Of a stretch of DNA of 64,000 nt, positions 1 to 8,327 are shown piece after piece. The notes below the pieces were generated by a model, which had not been told where the DNA came from, did no database searches, and saw nothing but the letters and a program-made list of their open reading frames with translations. Every line of letters starts with the position of its first letter. The stretch's first letter is position 1. The translations under genes and the position numbers were made by a program. The stretch covers positions 3,549,001-3,613,000 of the forward strand of contig NZ_CP025113.1 of assembly GCF_002831585.1 (NCBI RefSeq), read 5' to 3'. Source of the stretch: Bradyrhizobium sp. SK17 (GTDB lineage: Bacteria > Pseudomonadota > Alphaproteobacteria > Rhizobiales > Xanthobacteraceae).

Positions 1-432
1 GGAAAATACTGGGACGGCAAGGTCACCGTGGACATGGAGCTGAATGCGGCCGATGCGGGCACACCCGACATGCTGAACTGGCTCGCGGTGATGGACAAAT
101 ACGGCCAGGCCTCCGATCCGAGGGACACGTTCTCGCAAGCCGGTTACCTCGCCGCACGGGTCACCGCTGAAACCCTGCTGAAGATGGATGCCGCCAAGAT
201 CGATCGGAAATCGGTGACGGCGGCTCTGCGCAACATCAAGCGGTTCGAAAGCGATATGTGGTGTTCGCCCTGGTATGTCGGCGACGGGCCTCGTCACAAC
301 GCAAATCATGCGGGCCCCGTGTCATTCGTCAAGGACGGCAAGCTCGTGGCAAAGCCGGTGTGCATCGAGTCGGAAGATCCCGAACTCGACGACGTGCACG
401 CCTACGAGAAGACGATCGGCATCGCGAAGTAG
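1..432 (+). CDS. Branched-chain amino acid-type ABC substrate-binding protein (3' part only)
   Basis: Only the C-terminal 143 codons are in the window; the frame is open from base 1. The segment (WDGKVTVDMEL, then DTFSQAGYLAARVTAETLLKM) matches the C-terminal lobe of LivK-type periplasmic binding proteins, which deliver amino acids or small amides and acids to a Liv permease. The next gene is a LivH permease 5 nt downstream, followed by LivM, LivG and LivF, so this is the first visible gene of a five-gene importer operon. The ligand cannot be read from the fragment; the alcohol and aldehyde oxidising enzymes downstream suggest a small organic substrate rather than leucine, which is inference. 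Confidence 0.85.
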   Translation, partial: GKYWDGKVTVDMELNAADAGTPDMLNWLAVMDKYGQASDPRDTFSQAGYLAARVTAETLLKMDAAKIDRKSVTAALRNIKRFESDMWCSPWYVGDGPRHNANHAGPVSFVKDGKLVAKPVCIESEDPELDDVHAYEKTIGIAK

Positions 433-437
433 CAGCC

Positions 438-1301
438 ATGCCTGATTTCACGCCCTTTCTCGTTTCGGGCCTCGCGACGGCGGCAACCTACGTCCTGTCC
501 GGCGTCGGCATCGTGGTGCTCTACCGGGCTGCGGGCGTTGTCAATTTCGCCCAGGGCGCCGTCGGTGCCCTGGCGGCCTTTATCTCCTGGTCGATCGTCG
601 AGCACGGAGGGCCCCCTGGCTGGTCGTGGGTCGTCGGCGTCACTGCCGCCGCGCTCGTCTCGCTGTTCTATGGTCGGGTCATTGCACCCCGCCTCGCCTA
701 CAGCGATCCGATCATGCGTGCGGTGGCAACGCTGAGTTTTGCGCTGATCCTGCTCGGCTTCATGGGTTACGTCTGGGGGGAGGCGCCACGCCGGCTTCGC
801 CTGCCCACGGATACGATGAGTTTCGAGCTCCTGGGCGTCCGGATCACGATGACGCGGGCAATTGCATTCGGCCTTGGCGTGCTGGCGACCAGTGCCGTGA
901 TGTTGTTTCTCGCCTATAGCCGTATTGGCCTTCAGATGCGCGCGCTCGCCAGCAACCGCGATCTCAGCGCGATGCTCGGGGTTCGCGTGCTCCGCGTCGA
1001 CAGCTGGGCGTGGGTGATCTCCGGGCTGCTGGCGGGCGTCAGCGGCGTGTTGCTGGCCGATTTGCAGCGCTTGAGCGGGCAGGCTCTCACCTTCGCGGTG
1101 ATTCCGGCGATCGCCGCCGCGGTGCTCGGGCGCTTTGTGTCCCTGCCTGCGACCGTCGCCGGCGGCCTGGTGATCGGGGTCTGCGAGGCACTGCTGACGC
1201 CGGTCCCCGTGATCGGGCCGTTCCGCACCGCGATCCCCTTTCTCTTTGCGGTTGGCGCCATGCTGTGGATGCAGCGTCGCATGACCTTCGTCTACAGGTG
1301 A
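438..1301 (+). CDS. livH: Branched-chain amino acid-type ABC permease, LivH family
   Basis: 287-residue hydrophobic protein of the usual LivH length. It carries the family's N-terminal hallmark (VLYRAAGVVNFAQGAVGAL), the motif around the first helices of LivH proteins, and about eight membrane segments. It pairs with the LivM protein that follows as the membrane channel of the importer. The ATG at 438 was chosen because it lies 5 nt after the upstream stop and starts directly on the hydrophobic N-terminus; a longer open frame reaching back into the binding-protein gene is a shadow. Confidence 0.9.
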   Translation: MPDFTPFLVSGLATAATYVLSGVGIVVLYRAAGVVNFAQGAVGALAAFISWSIVEHGGPPGWSWVVGVTAAALVSLFYGRVIAPRLAYSDPIMRAVATLSFALILLGFMGYVWGEAPRRLRLPTDTMSFELLGVRITMTRAIAFGLGVLATSAVMLFLAYSRIGLQMRALASNRDLSAMLGVRVLRVDSWAWVISGLLAGVSGVLLADLQRLSGQALTFAVIPAIAAAVLGRFVSLPATVAGGLVIGVCEALLTPVPVIGPFRTAIPFLFAVGAMLWMQRRMTFVYR

Positions 1302-1307
1302 GCTGGC

Positions 1308-2339
1308 GTGACTGATCGAAGCCTGGAGGCAACCGCACTGATTCCCATTTCACGATTGCCGTTGCGCGAGCTTGCCATGTGTGCCGGAGCGCTTGCCGCG
1401 CTCTATTTCCTGCCGGCTGCGCTCAGCGACTACTGGCTGCGCACGCTGATCTCGGTCACCGCGCTCACCGTCGCCAGCTTGAGCGTCAGTGTGCTGTTCG
1501 CTCAGCTCGGCATGGTCTCACTGGCCCAGTATGGCCTGCTCGGAGTCGGCGGCTGGTTCGCGCTCAGAATATCGCATGGCCTCGGCGTACCGTTCGAGCT
1601 CGCGCTGCTGACGGGCGGCTTCGCCGCGACGCTGGTTGGGCTGGTCATCGGCCTGCCCGCGCTGCGGATGCGCGGGCTTTACCTGGCGATCATCACCTTG
1701 ATGATGGCCGGTGCGATCCAGGTGCTGATCAGCGCGTTCGGCTTTCCGGATGGAGGCTCGGGCATCCTCGGCAAGAGCACGGGAACGCGGATGATGATGG
1801 TGCGTCCCTTCCTCGCGCAGAACGATGAAGCCTATCTGCGTTATGCCATCGTGATCGCAGCGCTCTGTTACCTGCTCGTGCTGTTGCATGTTCGTGGGCG
1901 ACCGGGCCGCGCATGGGCGATGATCCGCCGCAGCGAAGTCTGCGCGCTGGCCGGTGGCGTCGACATCACCGCCTACAAGGTGCGGGCCTTTGCGCTGGCT
2001 GGCTTCCTTGCGGGAATTGCCGGTGGACTGCTCGCGGGCGGCGTCGGCCAGCTCGATGCAAGCGCATTCCCCGCCAGCCAGTCGATCATGCTGTTCGCGC
2101 TGACCATCGTCGGCGGGGCCTATTCCTGGTTCGGCCCGATCATTGCCGGGTTGCTGCTGCGGGCATTCCCGGCGCTGCTGAACGACTTTCGTGTCGACGG
2201 CAATATCGCGACCATGATCTTCGGCCTCGGCCTGCTGCACGCCTTGATCACGGCGCCGCGTGGCGTCGCCGGCCAACTGGCGGATCTGGTTCGGACGGTT
2301 CGCCGGCTCTTGCGCGGCAAGCGAGAGGCCGAGCCATGA
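1308..2339 (+). CDS. livM: Branched-chain amino acid-type ABC permease, LivM family
   Basis: 343-residue inner-membrane permease. The segment GLVIGLPALRMRGLYLAIITL is the LivM signature and the C-terminal half holds the ATPase-contact region (AWAMIRRSEVCALAGGVD). About nine or ten membrane helices are expected. GTG start at 1308, 6 nt after livH. The stop overlaps the livG start (ATGA), so the two are probably translationally coupled. It forms the heteromeric channel with the preceding LivH. Confidence 0.9.
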   Translation: MTDRSLEATALIPISRLPLRELAMCAGALAALYFLPAALSDYWLRTLISVTALTVASLSVSVLFAQLGMVSLAQYGLLGVGGWFALRISHGLGVPFELALLTGGFAATLVGLVIGLPALRMRGLYLAIITLMMAGAIQVLISAFGFPDGGSGILGKSTGTRMMMVRPFLAQNDEAYLRYAIVIAALCYLLVLLHVRGRPGRAWAMIRRSEVCALAGGVDITAYKVRAFALAGFLAGIAGGLLAGGVGQLDASAFPASQSIMLFALTIVGGAYSWFGPIIAGLLLRAFPALLNDFRVDGNIATMIFGLGLLHALITAPRGVAGQLADLVRTVRRLLRGKREAEP

Positions 2340-3055
2340 TCGAGATCGACGATGTCACCGTGCAATTCGGCGGCGTGCTCGGCTTGAACGCCTTGACCGC
2401 CAATCTGGCGGAGCCGGTCACCGGCCTGGTCGGCCCGAACGGCGCCGGCAAGACCACCTTGATCAACGTCCTTTCCGGATTCGTGCGGCCGACGAAGGGC
2501 CGCGTGCGGGTCGATGGGCGAGACCTGAAGGATATTCCCATTCGCAAGCGCGCCGCGTTTGGCCTCCGCCGAACCTTTCAGAATGAGCAGATCGTCGAGA
2601 ATCTGACCGCCGGCGACAATGTTGCCGCGGTGCTCGACAACGTGCCGACGGACGGCCAGCCGCAGCGGTTGTTGATCGACAAGGCGTTGGACTTCGTCGG
2701 TCTTCTCGCCAGGCGCAATACGCCTGGACATGAGCTGAACGCCTATCAGCGCCGCATGCTGGAGATCGCGCGGGCGACCGCAGGCCTACCCCGATTGATC
2801 ATGATGGACGAGCCCGGAGCGGGGCTTGCACAGCATGAGAGCGAGCACCTGCGCGACGTCATCAAGGCTATTCACGGTCATTGCGGCGCGCAGGTGCTGT
2901 TGGTCGATCATGACGTCGATCTGATCTCGGCAACCTGCACGGCGACGCTGGTGCTTGATTTCGGCTCCGCGATTGCGTGCGGGCCGACCGCCGAGGTTCT
3001 TGCCAATCCCAGGGTCAGGGCGGCGTATCTCGGGGTCCTGGAGCAAGCGACGTGA
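2336..3055 (+). CDS. livG: ABC transporter ATP-binding protein, LivG family, with an altered signature motif
   Basis: 239-residue nucleotide-binding subunit. Walker A is GPNGAGKT, Walker B is LIMMDEP and the switch histidine is in LLVDHDVDL, all intact. The ABC signature, usually LSxGQQRR in LivG, reads LNAYQRRMLEIARA (about residues 134-147), so the Ser-Gly pair that contacts ATP is missing. The protein is also somewhat shorter than typical LivG (about 250-260 residues). The start overlaps the livM stop and its own stop overlaps the livF start. It energises the importer with LivF; the altered motif suggests only one of the two composite ATP sites is fully canonical. Confidence 0.87.
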   Translation: MIEIDDVTVQFGGVLGLNALTANLAEPVTGLVGPNGAGKTTLINVLSGFVRPTKGRVRVDGRDLKDIPIRKRAAFGLRRTFQNEQIVENLTAGDNVAAVLDNVPTDGQPQRLLIDKALDFVGLLARRNTPGHELNAYQRRMLEIARATAGLPRLIMMDEPGAGLAQHESEHLRDVIKAIHGHCGAQVLLVDHDVDLISATCTATLVLDFGSAIACGPTAEVLANPRVRAAYLGVLEQAT

Positions 3056-3762
3056 GCGCCGGACTGAACGTGCAGGGCCTCAATATCGCTCGGAACGGCA
3101 AGGCCGTGCTGCACGATATTGATCTCACCGTGTCGCCGGGGAAGATCACGGCCTTGCTCGGCGCCAACGGAGCCGGCAAGAGCAGTCTGGTTCTCGCCAT
3201 CGCCGGCGTGTTGCCCGCCACGAGCGGTTCGATCGCGATGGATGGCCGGTCTCTCGTCGGGCTACGGCCGGAAGTCGTCCGCGCCGGCGGCGTCGCCGCG
3301 GTGCCCGAAGGCCACCAGGTGCTGAACGATCTGAGTGTCGAGGACAATCTCAGGGTCGCAGGCAGCCATCTTGCGCGCGCCCGGCTTGAAGCCGCCCTCG
3401 ATACGGCACTCGCCACCTTTCCGGAGTTGCGTGATCGCCTGAAGGCGAGATCGGGCAATCTCTCGGGCGGGCAGCAGCAGATGGTCGCGCTCGGGCAGGC
3501 GATCATCGCGCGACCACGTTATCTGCTCGCGGATGAACTGTCGTTCGGTCTCGCGCCTGTCGTGGTCGCGCGTCTGGTCCCGGTCCTGCAAAACCTCGCC
3601 GCGCAAGGTGTCGGCGTCCTCCTGATCGAGCAGTTCACCCACATCGCGCTCAAGATCGCGGACGCGGCCTATGTGATGGAGCGCGGCAGGATCTGTTTTG
3701 CCGGCGCGCCGCAGGAACTGATCGACAAGCCGGAAATCCTGCACAGTGCCTATCTCGCGTGA
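3052..3762 (+). CDS. livF: ABC transporter ATP-binding protein, LivF family
   Basis: 236-residue second ATPase of the Liv importer. Walker A is GANGAGKSS, the signature is LSGGQQQMVALG, Walker B reads LLADELSFGLAP, and LLIEQF replaces the switch histidine as is usual in LivF. GTG start at 3052 overlaps the livG stop (GTGA). It is the last gene of the importer operon; 125 nt separate it from the AraC-type regulator. The glutamate after Walker B is present but the usual DEP is DEL here. Confidence 0.9.
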   Translation: MSAGLNVQGLNIARNGKAVLHDIDLTVSPGKITALLGANGAGKSSLVLAIAGVLPATSGSIAMDGRSLVGLRPEVVRAGGVAAVPEGHQVLNDLSVEDNLRVAGSHLARARLEAALDTALATFPELRDRLKARSGNLSGGQQQMVALGQAIIARPRYLLADELSFGLAPVVVARLVPVLQNLAAQGVGVLLIEQFTHIALKIADAAYVMERGRICFAGAPQELIDKPEILHSAYLA

Positions 3763-3816
3763 CGTCGCGACCAGGATCGGCGGTCGCGCACATGGTTTCC
3801 TGCACGATACCGACCA

Positions 3817-3844
3817 TTGACAGGTCCCGGCAGGTGCTTAACAT
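3817..3844 (+). promoter_or_regulatory. Candidate sigma70-type promoter for the AraC-type gene
   Basis: TTGACA at 3817-3822 is a perfect -35 hexamer, followed after 16 bp by TAACAT (3839-3844), a weaker -10 element. It lies about 45 nt upstream of the GTG start at 3888, in the gap after livF. Motif match only. Confidence 0.4.
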
Positions 3845-3887
3845 GTTATGAAAAGGCCGCCGAACGGCCCTTCCAAGGGAGGAGCGC

Positions 3888-4844
3888 GTGCAGCTCCAGG
3901 AGTTTAGCAACTGGACTCCGCAAGTCTGGAGTCAAGCGCCGTTCGAGGAGTGGAGACACAAGCTCCACTCGGTCTGCGGACGATTCAATCCATTCGGGTG
4001 GGAAAAGCGCAACCTGGTCAATGGCGGCGTGCTGGTGCGCGATGCGGCCGGCATGGAGATCGCCCAGGTTGCCGGAGACATCGGCGTGGTTCGTCGCGAC
4101 GAGCACGACATTCGCCACGATTATGGCGAGTATTTCTTCCTGCTGGTCCAGTTGCAGGGCACCTGCGGAGTTGAGCAGCAGGGACAGCAGAGCATCATCT
4201 CGCCGGGGGACTGCATCCTGGTCGATTCCTCGCTGCCGTCGAACTTCTACTTCAACGGCCAATTCATCAATCACCTGTCCGTGCATCTGCCCCGGCAATT
4301 GCTGCTTGCGGAACGGCCGAACGATTTCGAGGTGTCCCGGCGCCTGGGTGCCGAGGACCCGATGTCGACCATGCTGCGGGCGCTTGTCGCCAAGATGTTG
4401 CAGACGCCTGCCAGCCACCAGCGATCGGGCGAATTGCGGCAACTCCTGCTCCACGCGACGCGGCAGGCGTTCGCCACGGATACTGCCGGAGTACCCCTGT
4501 GCCCGAAGGAACGTGCCTCGGGCCGGCTCGAGTTCGCGCGCGCGCTGGTCGACCGTCATCTCACTGCGGAGTGCCTGACGCCGCAATGGCTCGCCGGCCG
4601 TCTCGGCGTGTCGATGCGGACCCTGCAAGAGGATTTCAGCACGGTCGGGACCACCATCACGAGCTTCATTCGCGATCGCCGTCTGCGACTTGCGAGGGAT
4701 CGGTTGATTGAGAAGCAACGCGGTGCCGAAGGCGGGACCATTGCCGAGATCGCATTCTCATCGGGGTTCAACGATATTTCCTACTTCAACCGATGCTTCA
4801 AGAAGGCCTTCGACTGCTCTCCCACGGACGTGGTGCGCCGATAG
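3888..4844 (+). CDS. AraC-family transcriptional regulator
   Basis: 318 residues. The N-terminal half (about 1-185) resembles the AraC-binding-like sensor domain (FeaR/NitR type: FEEWRHKLHSVCGRF). The C-terminal 100 residues are a double helix-turn-helix AraC domain (WLAGRLGVSMRTLQEDF, then IAEIAFSSGFNDISYFNRCF). GTG start at 3888 preceded by the ribosome site AAGGGAGGAG. It sits between the Liv importer and the aldehyde dehydrogenase and GMC genes on the same strand, so it probably activates one or both in response to a pathway substrate. AraC-type regulators accompany similar enzyme pairs in polyethylene glycol and amine or alcohol pathways; the actual inducer is unknown. Confidence 0.88.
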   Translation: MQLQEFSNWTPQVWSQAPFEEWRHKLHSVCGRFNPFGWEKRNLVNGGVLVRDAAGMEIAQVAGDIGVVRRDEHDIRHDYGEYFFLLVQLQGTCGVEQQGQQSIISPGDCILVDSSLPSNFYFNGQFINHLSVHLPRQLLLAERPNDFEVSRRLGAEDPMSTMLRALVAKMLQTPASHQRSGELRQLLLHATRQAFATDTAGVPLCPKERASGRLEFARALVDRHLTAECLTPQWLAGRLGVSMRTLQEDFSTVGTTITSFIRDRRLRLARDRLIEKQRGAEGGTIAEIAFSSGFNDISYFNRCFKKAFDCSPTDVVRR

Positions 4845-4942
4845 TCGCGCTTCCGTCCAATCGGGGCCGCGCCCTATTCCAAGACAGCAGCTCCATGATC
4901 GTCTTTCCTCGGTCGCATTCCATGCGCTTAGGAGACCTTCGC

Positions 4943-6349
4943 ATGCAGCGCTCAAGCCTGGTCATCGGTGGCCGTAAAGTAGAGACGCCCAGTTCCCTGG
5001 GCGTGATCAATCCGTCGACTGGCGTCGTCGTCGGCGCCATGCCGCTTGCCACCGCGAGGGATCTCGATTCCGCGATATCCGCCGCGACCAAGGCATTTGC
5101 CGCCTGGAAACAGACCTCCGAAACCGAACGGGCCGACGCGTGTCGAGCCGTCGCGAAAACGATCGAGGCGCATGCCGAAGAGCTCGCCCGCCTGCTCACG
5201 CTCGAACAGGGCAAGCCGCTCAACGGCCTCGGATCTCGCTTCGAGATCGGCGGAGCGGTCGCCTGGACGCGCTTCACGAGCGATCTGTCGCTTCCGGTGG
5301 AGGTCTTGCAGGACGGCGCCGAAGGGCGCGTGGAGCTGCATCGCAAGCCGATCGGCGTGGTCGGCTCCATCACGCCCTGGAACTGGCCGGTCATGATTGC
5401 ATGCTGGCACATCATTCCCGCGATCCGGGCGGGCAATACTGTCGTCATCAAGCCTTCGCCATTGACCCCGCTCAGCACGATCCGACTCGTGGAGCTGATG
5501 AACGAGACGCTGCCGCCTGGCGTGGTCAACGTCATCACCGGCGAGAACGAGATCGGCAGCCTGATGTCGTCGCATCCGGGCATCGCGAAGGTGACGTTCA
5601 CGGGCTCGACGGCGACGGGCCGCAAGATCATGCAGAACGCGGCAGGCACGCTCAAGCGCCTGACCCTCGAGCTCGGCGGCAATGACGCGGGAATCGTGCT
5701 GCCTGACGCCGACCCGCAGAAAATCGTCGAAGGCCTGTTCTGGGGCGCGTTCATCAACGGCGGCCAGACCTGTGCGGCGCTGAAACGGCTCTATGTCCAC
5801 GACAGCCTCTACGACGCGGTCTGCGATGAGCTCGTCAAGTATGCGAGCCAGGTCGTCGTCGGCGACGGGTTGTCGGAAAAGTCGACGCTCGGTCCGGTGC
5901 AGAATCAACGTCAGTTCGACATCGTTTCAACCTTCGTCAACGAGGCCCGCGACAAGGGCGGTCGCGTGCTGATCGGCGGCAATCCCGCGGAAGGACCTGG
6001 TTACTTCTATCCCGTCACGCTGGTTGCCGACGTCGACCATGGTTGCCGCCTCGTCGATGAAGAGCAGTTCGGACCGGCGCTTCCGATTGTCCGGTACAGC
6101 GACGTCGATGACGCCGTGGCCAAGGCCAATGCGAGCTCGATGGGGCTTGGCGGCTCGGTCTGGGGCACTGACCTTGCGGAAGCGAAGCGTGTGGCAGGGC
6201 GTATCGAAGCTGGTTCTGTCTGGATCAACAAGCATGGCGCCATTCAACCCAACGCGCCATTTGGCGGCGTCAAGCAATCGGGATTTGGGGTCGAGTTTGG
6301 CGTCGAGGGGTTGAAGGAGTTCACCACCGTGCAGACCGTTTTCTGTTGA
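4943..6349 (+). CDS. NAD(P)-dependent aldehyde dehydrogenase
   Basis: 468-residue aldehyde dehydrogenase superfamily member. Visible hallmarks are the substrate-channel motif TPWNWPVM, the cofactor motif FTGSTATGRKI, the catalytic glutamate in LELGG (E243) and the nucleophilic cysteine in NGGQTC (C277). It oxidises an aldehyde to the carboxylate in the cytoplasm. ATG at 4943 was preferred over in-frame ATG at 4922 because AGGAG lies 8 nt before it. Followed 35 nt later by a GMC alcohol oxidoreductase, so the pair probably carries alcohol to aldehyde to acid. Sequence type is close to aminobutyraldehyde or succinate-semialdehyde-like ALDHs, but the substrate is unassigned. Confidence 0.92.
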   Translation: MQRSSLVIGGRKVETPSSLGVINPSTGVVVGAMPLATARDLDSAISAATKAFAAWKQTSETERADACRAVAKTIEAHAEELARLLTLEQGKPLNGLGSRFEIGGAVAWTRFTSDLSLPVEVLQDGAEGRVELHRKPIGVVGSITPWNWPVMIACWHIIPAIRAGNTVVIKPSPLTPLSTIRLVELMNETLPPGVVNVITGENEIGSLMSSHPGIAKVTFTGSTATGRKIMQNAAGTLKRLTLELGGNDAGIVLPDADPQKIVEGLFWGAFINGGQTCAALKRLYVHDSLYDAVCDELVKYASQVVVGDGLSEKSTLGPVQNQRQFDIVSTFVNEARDKGGRVLIGGNPAEGPGYFYPVTLVADVDHGCRLVDEEQFGPALPIVRYSDVDDAVAKANASSMGLGGSVWGTDLAEAKRVAGRIEAGSVWINKHGAIQPNAPFGGVKQSGFGVEFGVEGLKEFTTVQTVFC

Positions 6350-6384
6350 AGCGGACGCTGCACGAGTTACGCCGGGGAGGGGAG

Positions 6385-7980
6385 ATGCAGGACTACGACT
6401 ACATCGTTGCGGGCGGCGGTTCTGCGGGGTGCGTCCTTGCTTGCCGCCTGTCGGAGGACCCCCGCAATCGCGTACTCCTGATCGAAAGCGGCCAGCGGGA
6501 CACCGACAAGTACATCCACATTCCGGCAACCTTCTTCAAGGTTCTGGAGAAAGGCCGCGACGCACTCTTTTACGCATCCGAGCCGGAGAAGGGCCTGAAC
6601 GGCCGGCCGTCGATCGTGCCGCAAGGGCATGTGCTCGGTGGCGGCAGTTCGGTGAACGCGATGGTCTACATCCGCGGCTCGCGGCAGGACTACGATACGT
6701 GGGCGCAACTCGGCTGCCGCAACTGGAGCTACGACAAGGTGCTCCCGGTGTTCCGCGACCTCGAGAACAACCAGCGGCTCTCGGGCGAGTATCACGGGAT
6801 CGGTGGCGAGCTTACCGTATCGGACCGGGCCTACGGTCATCCGCTGTCCTGGGCTTTCGTCCGCGCGGCCCAGGAGGCCGGGATCCCCTACAATGAGGAT
6901 TTCAACGGAGCCCGCCAGGAAGGCGTCGGTTTTTACCAAACCACCACGAACCGCGGCCGGCGGCGCAGCTCGGCGGAAGCGTTCCTGCGCCAGGCTGAAC
7001 GACGCGCCAATCTGACCGTCAGGACGGCAAGCCGCGTTCACAAGGTGCTGTTTGATGGCAGGAAGGCGATCGGCGTGCGGCTCGCGGACGGGACGACGCT
7101 CGCGGCGCGGCGTGAGGTGATCCTGACCGCCGGTGCCCTGGCCACGCCGAAGATCCTGCAACTGTCGGGGATCGGGCCGGCGGGCCATCTGCGCGAACAC
7201 GGTATCGACGTCGTGTTCGACCTGCCCGGAGTCGGCGAGAACTATCAGGATCATCTGGAGGCGACGGTTCAGTGCGAGACCAAGGATCCGATTTCGATCT
7301 TCGGTGAGGATAAGGGCCTGCGCGCTGCGTCCCATATGATGCAGTATCTCATGACCAAGACCGGTCTGCTGACGTCGACGGTCGTGGAGTCCGGCGGCTT
7401 CGTCGATACGGCCGGCACGGGCGAACCGGACATCCAGTTTCATGTGCTGCCGGCCTTCAATGGTTTTGCCGATCGGTCGGCTCATCCGGGCCATGGCATC
7501 TCGATCGGCCCCTGCGTGCTGCGGCCGCAATCGCGCGGGTCCGTCCGATTGCGCTCGGCGAACCCGACCGACGCGGCTCTGTTCGTTGCCAATTCGCTTG
7601 CCGAACAGGCCGATGTCGAGACGCTCGTTCGCGGGGTGCAGATTGCGATCCGCATCTCCGAGGCTCCGTCGCTGGCTCGCCTGATCAAGCGTCGCGTCCT
7701 GCCGAAGCCGGGGCTCGAGGCTGATCCCGACGCGCTCCGCGACTATGTTCGCTCGATATCCAAGACCGTGTTCCACCCGTCGGGCACCGCGAAGATGGGC
7801 GCGGCCGATGATCCGATGGCGGTCGTGTCGGAAGATCTGCGAGTGCGTGGCGTCGAAGGGCTTCGTGTCGCCGACGCCTCGATCATGCCTCGCCTCGTCT
7901 CCGGCAATACCAACGCACCGACGATGATGATCGGCGAGCGTGCAGCGCGATTCATTCTGGGCAAGGAGACCGCCGGTTAG
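6385..7980 (+). CDS. GMC-family FAD-dependent alcohol (choline-type) oxidoreductase
   Basis: 531 residues. The N-terminal FAD-binding segment is IVAGGGSAGCVLACRLSEDP, GMC signature 1 is around GHVLGGGSSVNAMVYIRG, and the C-terminal catalytic pair is visible as HPSGTAKMG (H464) and SGNTNAPTMM (N508 or N510). The family oxidises primary alcohols (choline, polyethylene glycol, long-chain or aryl alcohols) to aldehydes. ATG at 6385 follows GGGGAGGGGA; an in-frame TTG at 6346 would overlap the aldehyde dehydrogenase and lacks a ribosome site. With the upstream aldehyde dehydrogenase and AraC regulator this resembles a peg-type alcohol-oxidation unit; the substrate is inference. Confidence 0.92.
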   Translation: MQDYDYIVAGGGSAGCVLACRLSEDPRNRVLLIESGQRDTDKYIHIPATFFKVLEKGRDALFYASEPEKGLNGRPSIVPQGHVLGGGSSVNAMVYIRGSRQDYDTWAQLGCRNWSYDKVLPVFRDLENNQRLSGEYHGIGGELTVSDRAYGHPLSWAFVRAAQEAGIPYNEDFNGARQEGVGFYQTTTNRGRRRSSAEAFLRQAERRANLTVRTASRVHKVLFDGRKAIGVRLADGTTLAARREVILTAGALATPKILQLSGIGPAGHLREHGIDVVFDLPGVGENYQDHLEATVQCETKDPISIFGEDKGLRAASHMMQYLMTKTGLLTSTVVESGGFVDTAGTGEPDIQFHVLPAFNGFADRSAHPGHGISIGPCVLRPQSRGSVRLRSANPTDAALFVANSLAEQADVETLVRGVQIAIRISEAPSLARLIKRRVLPKPGLEADPDALRDYVRSISKTVFHPSGTAKMGAADDPMAVVSEDLRVRGVEGLRVADASIMPRLVSGNTNAPTMMIGERAARFILGKETAG

Positions 7981-8327
7981 CGGCGGCGGATCTCCGATTT
8001 GGCTTGCGGCGGTGCTTCTCTGGCTCGCGCCGTCTTTGCATGAGCGCTTGCTCTCGTTGATCGGCCCGGCAGGGCTCGAACCTGCAACCAGACCGTTATG
8101 AGCGGCAGGGGAGGGATGCGGGCGTCGGCTTTTTGGCATTCATTCGACCGTCGGGCCGCGTTTATCGCCCTATGTGCGCACGCTGCGGGGATACGCAAGG
8201 TGGCTTTGTCACGCTAGCCAAGTGGTACTGTCAATCCGGTATCGGGCGTTGCAAGGTTTTGTCCATTCGAACCCGCCTCTTCGACGGGACCGTCGCACGA
8301 AAACGAAAATCGCCTTGGAGTGTCACG
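7981..8327. other. Gene-free stretch holding the tRNA fragment
   Basis: No plausible gene lies between the GMC gene and the MFS gene. Apart from the partial tRNA at 8061-8105, the stretch shows no clear hairpin or promoter. Composition becomes more A/T rich to the right of the fragment. Confidence 0.5.
8061..8105 (-). tRNA. 3' half of a CAU-anticodon tRNA (partial; likely integration scar)
   Basis: Read on the minus strand from 8105, the sequence gives the anticodon loop CTCATAA (anticodon CAU) flanked by CCG/CGG, a 5-nt variable region, a perfect T arm (GCAGG, loop TTCGAGC, CCTGC) and the 3' acceptor strand CGGGCCG plus discriminator A, without an encoded CCA. The 5' acceptor strand and D arm are absent: the sequence 5' of the anticodon stem is unrelated and even the outer two stem bases do not pair. 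This extent, anticodon stem to 3' end, is what tRNA-targeting integrases duplicate. It is not a functional tRNA. Confidence 0.6.

Noticed and set aside
6367..8139. 590-codon minus-strand frame across the GMC gene and the tRNA fragment
   Set aside because: Shadow of the GMC gene; no recognisable domain.
8061..8140. A complete functional tRNA
   Set aside because: No D arm or 5' acceptor strand could be found 5' of the anticodon stem.
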